Part shown: piece by piece, positions 36,441-45,104 of the stretch | How positions within the stretch are numbered: position 1 is the stretch's first letter | Layout of the letters: every line of letters begins with the position of its first letter | From: Deminuibacter soli | GTDB lineage: Bacteria; Bacteroidota; Bacteroidia; Chitinophagales; Chitinophagaceae | Assembly: GCF_003412455.1 (NCBI RefSeq) | Contig: NZ_QTJU01000010.1 | Coordinates: 1 to 64,000 of the forward strand | DNA length: 64,000 nt | Reading direction: 5' to 3' | Program-made: the position numbers and the translations under genes | The notes under the pieces: model-generated | What the model was told of the DNA's origin: nothing | The model's database searches: none | What the model saw: the letters and a program-made list of their open reading frames with translations, nothing else

Positions 36441-36752
36441 ATTCATAGTAGTTCAAAACAACCTGCGTGCCGCCGATAGCGGATTTTTATTCGCATACAC
36501 TCTTCAACCAACAGCCTCCCCATTTGTTATTACAATAACACCTGTACGCAGCTCTTTTTTCTACACTATGTTGTCTGCTGCTGCCCGCCACCCGGCAAAT
36601 TGGCCCTTCAACGCCCCTGTTTTGGCATGTTTACCCTTCACCACAGCCAATGCATTCGTGTAATTTGCAGCAGGTTGTCAACAATGCACGCGGAGTACCG
36701 CTTACATTGTTAACCGCTGTAAACACCTACTTAACATCTAAAAACGATTACG
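36441..36752. other. Intergenic region
   Basis: About 310 bp. A weak hairpin, CCGC-CGATA-GCGG followed by ATTTTTATT (about 36471-36491), could terminate the preceding pair. No gene-like frame seen. The segment before 36753 holds the promoter of the VOC gene, but no clear box was found. Confidence 0.45.
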
Positions 36753-37250
36753 ATGGCCACAATGCAAAAAATTACGCCTAACTTATGGTTCAGCAACCAG
36801 GCAGAAGAAGCAGCCAATTTTTATGTTTCCATTTTTAAAGATGGGAAAATAAACCGCCTCACCCGCTACGGCAAAGAAGGCTTCGAAATACACCATATGC
36901 CCGAAGGAACTGTGATGACGGTTGAATTTGAACTGGCAGGGCAAACTTTCACCGGTCTCAATGGCGGCCCGCTGTTTAAATTCACGGAAGCAGTTTCCTT
37001 CATCATACACTGTAAAGACCAGGAAGAAACAGATTATTTCTGGAACAAGCTCACAGAAGGCGGAGACCCCAAATCGCAGCAATGCGGATGGCTGAAAGAC
37101 AAATTTGGCCTGTCATGGCAGGTGGTGCCCGATATACTGCCCAAACTGTTGATGAGCAACGAAAAAGAAAAAGCAGGCCGCGCCATGAACGCCATGATGC
37201 AGATGAAAAAGATCGATATCGCCGCACTGGAAAAAGCGTACAACGGCTAA
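36753..37250 (+). CDS. VOC family protein, PhnB-like
   Basis: A 165-residue protein of the vicinal-oxygen-chelate superfamily, group formerly called 3-demethylubiquinone-9 3-methyltransferase. Signature start: ITPNLWFSNQAEEAANFYVSIF; EFELAGQTFTGLNGGP; then GWLKDKFGLSWQVVP near the end. The methyltransferase name is not supported by any SAM motif. Function unknown; in many genomes these genes occur together with ECF42 sigma, YciI and AHSA1/ArsR genes, which are all present within 13 kb here. Confidence 0.88.
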   Translation: MATMQKITPNLWFSNQAEEAANFYVSIFKDGKINRLTRYGKEGFEIHHMPEGTVMTVEFELAGQTFTGLNGGPLFKFTEAVSFIIHCKDQEETDYFWNKLTEGGDPKSQQCGWLKDKFGLSWQVVPDILPKLLMSNEKEKAGRAMNAMMQMKKIDIAALEKAYNG

Positions 37251-37424
37251 AGCTGGATGGTTGAATGGTTAAAACCATTCAGCCATCACCCCCAGATTAT
37301 ACAACAAATAATCTTTTTTTGCAATACCCTACATCCATTAAACAAAATAATCATGCGTTCAGCAACCTGAACAGGGTGGTGTTACGGCAAATGTCTACTT
37401 TAACGTCCGCCGAATTACACCAAT

Positions 37425-38297
37425 ATGTTATCTACAATACCCGCTTTGCCTGATCATCCAACAGACGGCTTTTACCCATCCATTGCACGCTCCTACCATT
37501 ATACACAAGCAGGTTGCCAGGTATTTGTCTACATGGACAAAATGTTACACCTGCTGCAGCATTGCCATCACCCGGATACAGAAATGGGCTTTATCTCTTC
37601 GGGCATGCTCGCAGAAATAAACCACCAGCTGGCGGCCATTACAGAGAATGACCGCAAAACCCGCACGGAAATACTAGTTACCGATCTTGTTTTTTCAGTA
37701 GTGGTAGATTTCTTAAAACAACACCCACAGAACGCAGCAGGCATGCTCGAAGCCATTGCGCAAAGCAGCAAAGCCAGCTGTACCCTGCTGGGATTTCAGT
37801 TCAATGCGTTTAAAAAGCTCAACGAACTGCAGCAGCTGCAACATCTTTTCGCCTTAGCACCGCGCAAGCCCCGCAGGCTTTCAGAAACTGTTTCACGGTT
37901 ATGCTGGACAGGCAAGGGAAGGCTCGAAGAGCTGGCCCACCAGTTGTTGCAACGGCGGCTGATCAAGAATAAATCTGCCATATTCAACTGCTTTTCACAA
38001 GCCGATAACCTTGTGCTGGTAAAATGGGATTTTGATAAAAAGTCCCACCTCGCGCATTTGCTGCACCAGCTGTACAACCACGGGTTTATTACCGTTGCCT
38101 TTAACAAAGGGTATTTCAGCTGCGCCGAAAAACAGTTCGTAAGCTTTGCCGGCACCAGGCTGCAGAAAAATTCTCTCAAAAAACTCAGCTCTTTTGTTAT
38201 TAACCAGCCTGAAAAATATACAACAGTAATTCATGATGTAGCCGAAATACTGCAAGCCATTACACCAAGGCACCAACGGACCATTGATGCACTATAG
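37425..38297 (+). CDS. Hypothetical protein, possibly RteC-like C-terminus
   Basis: A 290-residue soluble protein without signal peptide. Mostly helical; C-terminal part has KKSHLAHLLHQLYNHGFI and RLQKNSLKKLSSFVINQ, a pattern seen in RteC and related Bacteroidota helical proteins, but similarity is weak. Starts at ATG 37425, 174 bp after the VOC gene. Not confidently assigned; no catalytic motif seen. Confidence 0.55.
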   Translation: MLSTIPALPDHPTDGFYPSIARSYHYTQAGCQVFVYMDKMLHLLQHCHHPDTEMGFISSGMLAEINHQLAAITENDRKTRTEILVTDLVFSVVVDFLKQHPQNAAGMLEAIAQSSKASCTLLGFQFNAFKKLNELQQLQHLFALAPRKPRRLSETVSRLCWTGKGRLEELAHQLLQRRLIKNKSAIFNCFSQADNLVLVKWDFDKKSHLAHLLHQLYNHGFITVAFNKGYFSCAEKQFVSFAGTRLQKNSLKKLSSFVINQPEKYTTVIHDVAEILQAITPRHQRTIDAL

Positions 38298-38420
38298 GCA
38301 ATGGTGATTCGAACAAAATAAAAACGCGCATTACATTTACGCCGCCTCTCCCGTTACGCAGCAAACAATGCGATCAATGCTTTTATTATTCGTAACACAA
38401 ACCCAACCAGGCAACAGCTT

Positions 38421-39911
38421 ATGAAAAAAACTGCAACCATGTTATTGCTTATTGCATTTGCCTACTCGCTCATCTGGAGCAAATGCAGCTCACACGACGC
38501 ACAAACCCAGCAAACAAACGATTCCACCAAAGTTGGAACAGGCCCACAGGAATTGGCGTATGTGCCCATCGATTCTTCCCTCTTCGCAAAACCCGGTGAA
38601 ATACAAGGCTGGGTTAACAAATTTGACGATGCTTCCATTGAAGCACATGCATGGAATTTATGGGGCGGATTAACAGCCCTTACCGAACAGAAATACCCGG
38701 TAAAAGACACGGCAGACAAGTACCATATTCCGCAGGTAAGCATGGCCGTATTCAATACCTGGTGGGATGAGTATGAAGTATTTAACCCGCCTGCAACCCG
38801 CGCAGCCCGCACCACGCTCCGGTTTCATGGCCCGCGCCAGGCAGCCAGCGCAGCAGGTAAAGCCTCGGCCGATGTACACAGCGGTGAAGTGATGTCGTTT
38901 AACAAATACTCCAAAGAGTTCCTGGACTATGTAGACGCGCACCAGTTCTATTACCTGAAATCGCTCACCGATCTGAAGAAAAATCAGGTAAAAGCAATAC
39001 CTACTGATTTTGAGGCGAAAAAATCGATGATGCTGAAACCCACCTTCATTGTGGCCAGCCCAGACAAACCTGTGCTTATTCCCTACTGGAAAGGCCCTTC
39101 TATGACGGTTGCCGGTACAACAGATCCCGACCGCCCGGTAAGCACTACCTGGACACAATGGGTGCTGTTTAACCCCACTAACCAGAACATTGCACCAGGC
39201 ACACCTTTTACCACGCAATATTCCCGCAAAGACGGCAGCCTGCACGATACCACACTTACACAATACGAAGTTGTAGGACGCGATTATTTCTACTACCTGC
39301 CGCTTGCTCCTGCTGACATCAGCTATATTAAAGCAGGTAATATTTTCACCATCGGCGGCGTTTCGCCCGACAGTATGAAAACAGGTGATCTGGCACTGCT
39401 GATCGGTTGCCACGTAACCTCTATCGAGTTTTTCCAGAACTGGACCTGGCAAACCTACTGGTGGTCACCGCATCCTTCCAAAACACCGCCTGCAAGCGCC
39501 AACGTGAAACCGCCGTTCACACACTATGATATGATGCCCTGTTATTACATGATCGATAAAAACAAACAGCCATTTATATCACAGAACCCTTACCTCGAGC
39601 CCAGCATTATTGCACCCATTGTGCTGTACGATAAATTCTCGCGTGGTCTTGGCGTACGCAGTAACTGTATGAGCTGTCACCACTCCGCGGCATTTCCTAC
39701 GGCCAATATGGATCCCTCACCTGCCTCCATGCTCATCGGCTCGTACATTGGCGCAGGCGATGTACAACCAGACAACAACATTTTCAGGCAGGGCACACCC
39801 AACCAGCGCGTACAGACCAACTTCATGTGGAGCATTATTCTGCTGAAGCAGGCAGTGACTTCACCAGACGGGAAAGATTCGCTGGGCATCTACCTTAACC
39901 CCAACAAATAA
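38421..39911 (+). CDS. Mono-heme cytochrome c-type subunit of a GMC dehydrogenase cluster
   Basis: A 496-residue exported protein: N-terminal hydrophobic signal (1-20, with Cys22 as possible but non-canonical lipobox SKC). One heme c attachment site, CMSCHH, near residue 417. Large beta-rich region before it is unrecognised. First gene of a three-gene operon (19 and 18 bp spacing) with an unknown subunit and a GMC flavoprotein, so it should pass electrons from the flavoprotein into the respiratory chain. Much larger than simple cytochrome c domains and mostly uncharacterised. Confidence 0.75.
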   Translation: MKKTATMLLLIAFAYSLIWSKCSSHDAQTQQTNDSTKVGTGPQELAYVPIDSSLFAKPGEIQGWVNKFDDASIEAHAWNLWGGLTALTEQKYPVKDTADKYHIPQVSMAVFNTWWDEYEVFNPPATRAARTTLRFHGPRQAASAAGKASADVHSGEVMSFNKYSKEFLDYVDAHQFYYLKSLTDLKKNQVKAIPTDFEAKKSMMLKPTFIVASPDKPVLIPYWKGPSMTVAGTTDPDRPVSTTWTQWVLFNPTNQNIAPGTPFTTQYSRKDGSLHDTTLTQYEVVGRDYFYYLPLAPADISYIKAGNIFTIGGVSPDSMKTGDLALLIGCHVTSIEFFQNWTWQTYWWSPHPSKTPPASANVKPPFTHYDMMPCYYMIDKNKQPFISQNPYLEPSIIAPIVLYDKFSRGLGVRSNCMSCHHSAAFPTANMDPSPASMLIGSYIGAGDVQPDNNIFRQGTPNQRVQTNFMWSIILLKQAVTSPDGKDSLGIYLNPNK

Positions 39912-39929
39912 TCTATTAAAAACAGTTGT

Positions 39930-40757
39930 ATGATCAATTCTTATGCAACAAATAACAACGCCATCAGTAACCCCACTTACTACCAGAACATACGCCCCAT
40001 GTTCAGCCAGTATGATATGGTGATGATGGGTAATTATTTTAACCTGCACAATTACGAAGAAGTAAAGAAATGGGCCAACAGCATTTATCTCGCCTTACAG
40101 CCAAACGACGATCCCAACATGGCCATGGTGGGCTGGAGCAAACTGCCGCAGGTACACATTATGCCCGAAGTGCCAGGCAAATGGCCCGACGGATGGATAC
40201 AGACTTTTAAAAACTGGATTGATACAGGTTGCCCGGAAGGACAACGTCCTGACAAACCTGAAGATGCGGTAGATAGTAGGAAAATGGCCGCCTTTATACA
40301 GATTTCCCAGGGCCTTACCGGTTTACCCCTCGACATCACGCAGCCCAATGTATACCCACTGGCGGTAGTGTATTTTAACCGGTTGCTGGAAAGACCCAAC
40401 AACCAAAATAATGGTAACGACACCTTACTGCAGTTGATCAACGATTGGAATACAAACCCCACACCTGCCCATCTTGCGCAGCTGGTAAAAAGCTACAGCA
40501 TCTGCAGCGACATAATCCTTATCTGGTACAACAGCACCACCAACTGGAACAGAACACTGGATGGGTTTGGTAAGGGAGCGCCTGTTCCTGTTCCCTGGTA
40601 TGGCACACCTGCCAGTAACCAGTATAAGGAAGCACTGGTATGGAAAGTAACCCTTTGCCATCCGATGGCCTGGGCGCCGGAAATAACCCCGTTTTACTGG
40701 GAAATGAAACCCACTGATGACGGCCAGTACACCGGTTTGTACAACAAATTCTATTAA
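39930..40757 (+). CDS. Uncharacterised middle subunit of the GMC/cytochrome operon
   Basis: A 275-residue protein without signal peptide or membrane helix. Features: YYQNIRPMFSQYDMVMM near the start, W-rich central region (MPEVPGKWPDGWIQTFKNWI), helical segment, then a second half ending VTLCHPMAWAPEITPFYWEM. By position it corresponds to the third, small gamma subunit of FAD dehydrogenase complexes, but it lacks the Tat signal usual for that subunit. No known domain recognised. Confidence 0.65.
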   Translation: MINSYATNNNAISNPTYYQNIRPMFSQYDMVMMGNYFNLHNYEEVKKWANSIYLALQPNDDPNMAMVGWSKLPQVHIMPEVPGKWPDGWIQTFKNWIDTGCPEGQRPDKPEDAVDSRKMAAFIQISQGLTGLPLDITQPNVYPLAVVYFNRLLERPNNQNNGNDTLLQLINDWNTNPTPAHLAQLVKSYSICSDIILIWYNSTTNWNRTLDGFGKGAPVPVPWYGTPASNQYKEALVWKVTLCHPMAWAPEITPFYWEMKPTDDGQYTGLYNKFY

Positions 40758-40774
40758 TCTAAAAACACCGCACT

Positions 40775-42688
40775 ATGGCCTTTTTAAACTATGATGTAGT
40801 AATTGTGGGTTCCGGCGTCGCAGGAGCCCAGATGGCTTACCAGTTTGCCAAAAACGGACTGTATGTACTGGTAGTGGAAGCGGGTGACGTGATACCAAAT
40901 GTAGCGCAGCAATATCCTGTAAAGCAGGATGCCCTGGATAAATATTTCTCCGCTCCCATTAAAGATCCCAGTGCCCCCTGGCCACAGCCGAAAGACCCGA
41001 ATGTTTCCTGGGCCGATTCAAAAATATACGCTCCCCGCCCCACTTCACCCGGTGTAAATTCCAACAACACCAATGGGGTTGACTGGAAAGACCAGGAAGG
41101 CAATTACATGCAGCAAAAAGCAGCCTACGCCTATGGCAGCACCTACGAACGCGTGGCAGGCGGCACCACCAAACACTGGCTGGGCACGTGTTTGCGTTTT
41201 GTTCCCGACGATTTTAAAGTAATGAGCGTATACAAACCACCGGTACCGGGCGGTTACGACTGGCCCATTGGTTACAGCGATCTCGAAAAATATTACACGC
41301 AGGCGGAAAAAGAAATAGGTGTTGCAGGTGACCCTACTGTAGACAATGCCATGGGCGCCAAACACAGCGAAAGCTACCCCATGACGCCGGTACCGCAAAG
41401 CTACCTCGACAACGTGCTTAAAACCAGGTTACAGGGACAAACCATTGACGGCAATGCCCTGAACGTTGTAGGCACACCGCAGGGCCGCAACACCAAAGTA
41501 TACGACGGTCGCCCGGCCTGTATGGGCAACAGCAGCTGTGTACCCATATGCCCCATCAACGCCAAGTACGACGCGGGTGTACACGTAAGCAAAATAACCA
41601 GTGATCCCGCATTGAGCAAATATGTCACTTTCGCCCCGCGTTTCGTAGCGGTTGAATTGAAGGTAGGCGCGGATGACCAGATCAGCGGCATCTTCTGTAA
41701 AAGCTGGGATCCCAATAGTGGCGCCGGCAACGGAATCCTGTTCTCAGCCAAACAATATGTAATTGCTGCACATGCGGTAGAAACAGCCAAATTACTGCTG
41801 AACTCGCCCTGGAAAAACAATAAAACCGTGGCCAACAGCAGTGATATGGTGGGCCGTCACCTGATGGACCATATTTGCCTGGTGGTATGGGGCAACGTGA
41901 AAAAAATGAGCGGCAGTGGTTATGAGCCGGTATTCCCCTACCGCGGGCCAATGTCTACCTCGGGCATTGAATCATTTAGAAACGATCCCAAACAACGCCC
42001 CAAAACAGCTGCTTTCCGTATCGAAATAGGTAACGATGGCTGGTCATGGCCCTACGGCGGACCAGGCTACAATGTGGGCGACCTCATCGGCGCAGCCAGG
42101 AGCTTCAGTATTGCACAAACATACGGCCCCGACCTGGTAGCCAAACTTAAGGAAACCGTACAATCACAGGTACGTTTTGCCCTTGAACTGGAAACCATTT
42201 CAGGCGATGAAACCATGGAAAGCCGCGTGCAGCTGAGCAGCGAAGTAGATGCCATGGGCATACCAAGACCAACAGTTTCGTACAAACTGCCCCAATACAC
42301 ATTAGATGGTTATGTTTATGCACAGGCAGTAGCCAATCAGCTGCTGGGCAAGGCTAACATCGACAACAAAACGGTATTGCAGGGAGGCCCCGGCACCATG
42401 AAGTTTAAACCTACAGGCAGTTCGCAGGAGATAACCATTGAGTTCCGCGGTGCGGGTCACAGCATTGGTACACACCGCATGGGCAGCGATCCCCAAAAAT
42501 CAGTGGTGAACAAAGACCTGCAATCCTGGGATCACAGCAACCTGTACCTTGTAGGTTCAGGCGCCTTCCCCAGCACAGCCACTTCAAATCCCACGCTTAC
42601 TATTGCAGCACTGGCTCTCCGCGCCGCAGAAACCATCACCGCCAAAATCAAAGCCGCTGTAAAAAGCGGCAGCGAAGTCCCTGCATAA
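40775..42688 (+). CDS. GMC oxidoreductase with 3Fe-4S-type cysteine motif
   Basis: A 637-residue FAD flavoprotein (glucose-methanol-choline family) probably oxidising a sugar, alcohol or polyol. FAD motif VVIVGSGVAGAQMA (8-21), GGTTKHWLG for the flavin ring, and C-terminal NLYLVGSGAFPSTATSNPTLT, the typical GMC end. Cys-containing block ACMGNSSCVPICPINAKYD resembles the C-x-x-N-x-x-C-x-P-x-C cluster of bacterial FAD-dependent glucose/gluconate dehydrogenases that bind 3Fe-4S. So electrons could go FAD to 3Fe-4S to heme of the upstream cytochrome. No Tat signal visible. A strong terminator follows. Confidence 0.9.
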   Translation: MAFLNYDVVIVGSGVAGAQMAYQFAKNGLYVLVVEAGDVIPNVAQQYPVKQDALDKYFSAPIKDPSAPWPQPKDPNVSWADSKIYAPRPTSPGVNSNNTNGVDWKDQEGNYMQQKAAYAYGSTYERVAGGTTKHWLGTCLRFVPDDFKVMSVYKPPVPGGYDWPIGYSDLEKYYTQAEKEIGVAGDPTVDNAMGAKHSESYPMTPVPQSYLDNVLKTRLQGQTIDGNALNVVGTPQGRNTKVYDGRPACMGNSSCVPICPINAKYDAGVHVSKITSDPALSKYVTFAPRFVAVELKVGADDQISGIFCKSWDPNSGAGNGILFSAKQYVIAAHAVETAKLLLNSPWKNNKTVANSSDMVGRHLMDHICLVVWGNVKKMSGSGYEPVFPYRGPMSTSGIESFRNDPKQRPKTAAFRIEIGNDGWSWPYGGPGYNVGDLIGAARSFSIAQTYGPDLVAKLKETVQSQVRFALELETISGDETMESRVQLSSEVDAMGIPRPTVSYKLPQYTLDGYVYAQAVANQLLGKANIDNKTVLQGGPGTMKFKPTGSSQEITIEFRGAGHSIGTHRMGSDPQKSVVNKDLQSWDHSNLYLVGSGAFPSTATSNPTLTIAALALRAAETITAKIKAAVKSGSEVPA

Positions 42689-42716
42689 AATGCATGCCAC
42701 GCACACAGTTGAAAAT

Positions 42717-42743
42717 AAAAAGGCCATCCACGGGTGGCCTTTT
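42717..42743 (+). terminator. Intrinsic terminator after the GMC operon
   Basis: AAAAGGCCA...TGGCCTTTT hairpin with a T-rich tail, directly after the GMC gene. The A-rich left side lets it work in both directions. Confidence 0.75.
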
Positions 42744-42863
42744 GTATCGTATAAAAAAGGAGCGCAGAAAATGCCGGCATTGCTGAAAAAGGCGCTTACC
42801 TGGCAAAGACCACCTTAACCTTCGCCAACCATTGAACCATTGAACTATTAAACAATTGAACTA

Positions 42864-44084
42864 TTACACCCTCTCCATCTTCTTTCGCAGCTGCTCTTTA
42901 TCAGCAGGGTTCTTTGCCAGTGCAATGGCCTGTGCAAAATGTTCTTTTGCCTTGCTGTTATCAATGCCGGTATACAGTTCACCCAGCAGTGCAAAGTAAA
43001 ACTGGTTACCGGTAAGCTGCAGTTTTTCCGCTTCGGCAATAGCGGTTTGCTTACCCTGTACCTTGGCCAGTGCATAGGTTCTGTTAAGCGCAGCAATGGG
43101 GGAATATTGCAGTTGCAGCAAACGGTTGTACAATTGCAGCACCTGCTCCCATTTCTCCGGTGTATCCGCCCTGCGCGTGCTCCAAAATGCAATCGCTGCT
43201 TCAAGATGATAGGTAGACAGCGCTGCCCCATTCGCCGCACAATGCATAAAATAACTGCCCCTGCTGATCAGCTCCGTATTCCATAACCCGGTATCCTGTT
43301 CTTCATACAGAACCATCTCCCCATTCTTGCCCACACGCGCATCAAAACGCGAGGCATGAAAACACATCAGCGACAGTAACGCATTTACCTGCGGCTTGTT
43401 GGTGGCCGTATTTTCCACCAGCATATTACACAAACGCATGGCTTCAAAACAAAGCTCCCTGCGTATGGTATGATTGGTGCTTACAGAATAATAGCCTTCA
43501 TTAAATAATAAGTAAATAGTGGTGAGCACGGCAGACAAACGCGCATCCATTTGCAGCATGCCCGGCATTTCAATGCGAATGCCTTCTTCACGCAGTTTTT
43601 CCTTTGCACGAAACAGGCGTTTATTGATGATATCTTTTGCACACAAAAAAGCATCTGCAATTTCATCAATACCAAAACCGCAGAGAATGCGCAGTGACAA
43701 GCCCACCTGCGCTTCTGCTGAAATTGCGGGATGACATATGGCGAACATCATTTGCAACTGGCTATCGATAATATTTTCTGCAGACAGGTCTATTGTTTCA
43801 CTTGTTTCGCTGCTTTTCCTGATAACCGTTGCAATCTTGTTTTTAAACAAACGTTCGCGTTGCAGGTAATTGATGGTTTTGTTCCGCGCAACCTGGTACA
43901 GCCACGCCACAGGGTTGGCAGGCAAACCATCCAGCGGCCACAATTGTGCTGCGGTAAGAAAAGTATCGCTGGCAATATCTTCCGCCATTTCCAGCTGCTG
44001 CAGGCCAAAACGTTTGCAGAGTACTGCAACAATTTTACGGTACTCTGTTCTGAACAAGTGTGGTATAAGCTCCTGTTGCTGCAT
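42864..44084 (-). CDS. ECF42-type RNA polymerase sigma factor
   Basis: A 406-residue ECF sigma factor with a long C-terminal extension. Sigma region 2: FRTEYRKIVAVLCKRFG, AEDIASDTFLTAAQLWP, NPVAWLYQVARNKTINYLQR. Region 4: LSLRILCGFGIDEIADAFLCAKDIINKRLFRAKEKL. The ~200-residue C-terminal part is TPR-like (YNRLLQLQYSPIAALNRTYALAKV; YTGIDNSKAKEHFAQAIALAK), as known for group ECF42. Its usual partner, a YciI/DGPF protein, lies immediately upstream on the same strand. No anti-sigma factor is needed in this group; the C-terminal domain is thought to regulate. Confidence 0.93.
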   Translation of the reverse strand: MQQQELIPHLFRTEYRKIVAVLCKRFGLQQLEMAEDIASDTFLTAAQLWPLDGLPANPVAWLYQVARNKTINYLQRERLFKNKIATVIRKSSETSETIDLSAENIIDSQLQMMFAICHPAISAEAQVGLSLRILCGFGIDEIADAFLCAKDIINKRLFRAKEKLREEGIRIEMPGMLQMDARLSAVLTTIYLLFNEGYYSVSTNHTIRRELCFEAMRLCNMLVENTATNKPQVNALLSLMCFHASRFDARVGKNGEMVLYEEQDTGLWNTELISRGSYFMHCAANGAALSTYHLEAAIAFWSTRRADTPEKWEQVLQLYNRLLQLQYSPIAALNRTYALAKVQGKQTAIAEAEKLQLTGNQFYFALLGELYTGIDNSKAKEHFAQAIALAKNPADKEQLRKKMERV

Positions 44085-44128
44085 AGATAAAAGTCCCGCA
44101 AGTATTGCACCTGCGGGACTTTATTGTT

Positions 44129-44482
44129 TTAATGAACGCCGTCGCGTTTGGCGAATTTTCTTACTTCCACCGTATTGCCCTCGCCCTGCAATACCGGTGA
44201 GCCCTTGGCAAACGCCACTGCTTCTTCTACTGAATCAGCCTTTACGATTACGTATCCGCCAATGGTTTCTTTAATTTCACCGAAAGGGCCATTGGTAACA
44301 ATACTGTTGTGGTGTACCACCCTGCTGTCGTCGAATACCAAACCATTACCGCCAACAAATTTGTTCTGAGCTGCAATGCCGCCTATCCAATCCATGGTTT
44401 GCTTCATCCATACTTCTATCTGTTCCGGTGAAGCTACTTTCTTGCCGTCTTCATGCCTGAAGATGAGGATAAACTCTTCCAT
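44129..44482 (-). CDS. YciI/DGPF-domain protein linked to ECF42
   Basis: A 117-residue YCII-like protein. The domain's name-giving motif DGPF is NGPFGEIKE here; FILIFRHEDG and GGYVIVKADSVEEAVAFAKGSP fit the fold. Genes for these proteins are typical neighbours and likely targets of ECF42 sigma factors. Lies 44 bp upstream of the sigma gene, same strand. Biochemical role unknown. Confidence 0.92.
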   Translation of the reverse strand: MEEFILIFRHEDGKKVASPEQIEVWMKQTMDWIGGIAAQNKFVGGNGLVFDDSRVVHHNSIVTNGPFGEIKETIGGYVIVKADSVEEAVAFAKGSPVLQGEGNTVEVRKFAKRDGVH

Positions 44483-44572
44483 TGTTTGTAGATTTTGTGT
44501 GATGAATTATCAACCCTGTACTACTGTAACAAATACACAGGTATGGATTGGACATGCCGGTTAACTTTTTTG

Positions 44573-44971
44573 CTACACAGAACGGCCCATCATAAAACCG
44601 TTCTCTATTTTCTTAAAACCGGCCCTGGGGTAATAATCCATGGCATCGGGCACAGAAAGCAACAGCAGCATGGATTGTGCGCTGGCTTTTTCACGCGTAA
44701 GCCGGATGAGTTGCTTACCGATACCTGCCTTCTGGTATTGTTCGTGCACCGCCAGATCGGCGAGGTAACAACACCACACCCAATCGGTGATGGCGCGCGA
44801 AACACCCACCAGCACATCATCATGCCAGGCAGTAATCACGATATCCGAATGTGCAAACATCTGCTGCATGCGTTCCGGGTTATTAACCGGCCTCGGCAGC
44901 CTGGCGCTGTTGTACAGTGCAATAATCTGCTCAACGGGAGGTAAGGCATCTGAACGATAAGTTATTTCCAT
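44573..44971 (-). CDS. GNAT family N-acetyltransferase
   Basis: A 132-residue acetyl-CoA-dependent acetyltransferase. The coenzyme-binding motif A is DLAVHEQYQKAGIGKQLI (Q-x-x-x-G-I-G), and the C-terminal YYPRAGFKKIENGFMM is typical. Substrate unknown. The ATG at 44971 (MEITYRSD) is favoured over 45025, since the upstream residues do not fit the family. Confidence 0.9.
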   Translation of the reverse strand: MEITYRSDALPPVEQIIALYNSARLPRPVNNPERMQQMFAHSDIVITAWHDDVLVGVSRAITDWVWCCYLADLAVHEQYQKAGIGKQLIRLTREKASAQSMLLLLSVPDAMDYYPRAGFKKIENGFMMGRSV

Positions 44972-45044
44972 CTGATAGCTTTTACCCCATAAATGTAGCC
45001 GCTTTAACAGGCAGTTGCAAGGCATTTATGTAAACGGCAGATGA

Positions 45045-45081
45045 CAAAAAAATGCCGCCCCGGCTGAGCCGGGGCGGCATT
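45045..45081 (-). terminator. Strong terminator of the phosphodiesterase gene
   Basis: Perfect 14-bp GC-rich stem, AATGCCGCCCCGGC with its complement, loop of 3, followed on the minus strand by eight Ts. Confidence 0.9.
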
Positions 45082-45104
45082 GCTATCAATAAGATCCTGT
45101 TTTA

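Noticed and set aside
36753-37250. Ubiquinone methyltransferase (historical name of the PhnB-like group)
   Set aside because: No SAM-binding motif; the protein has a VOC fold pattern.
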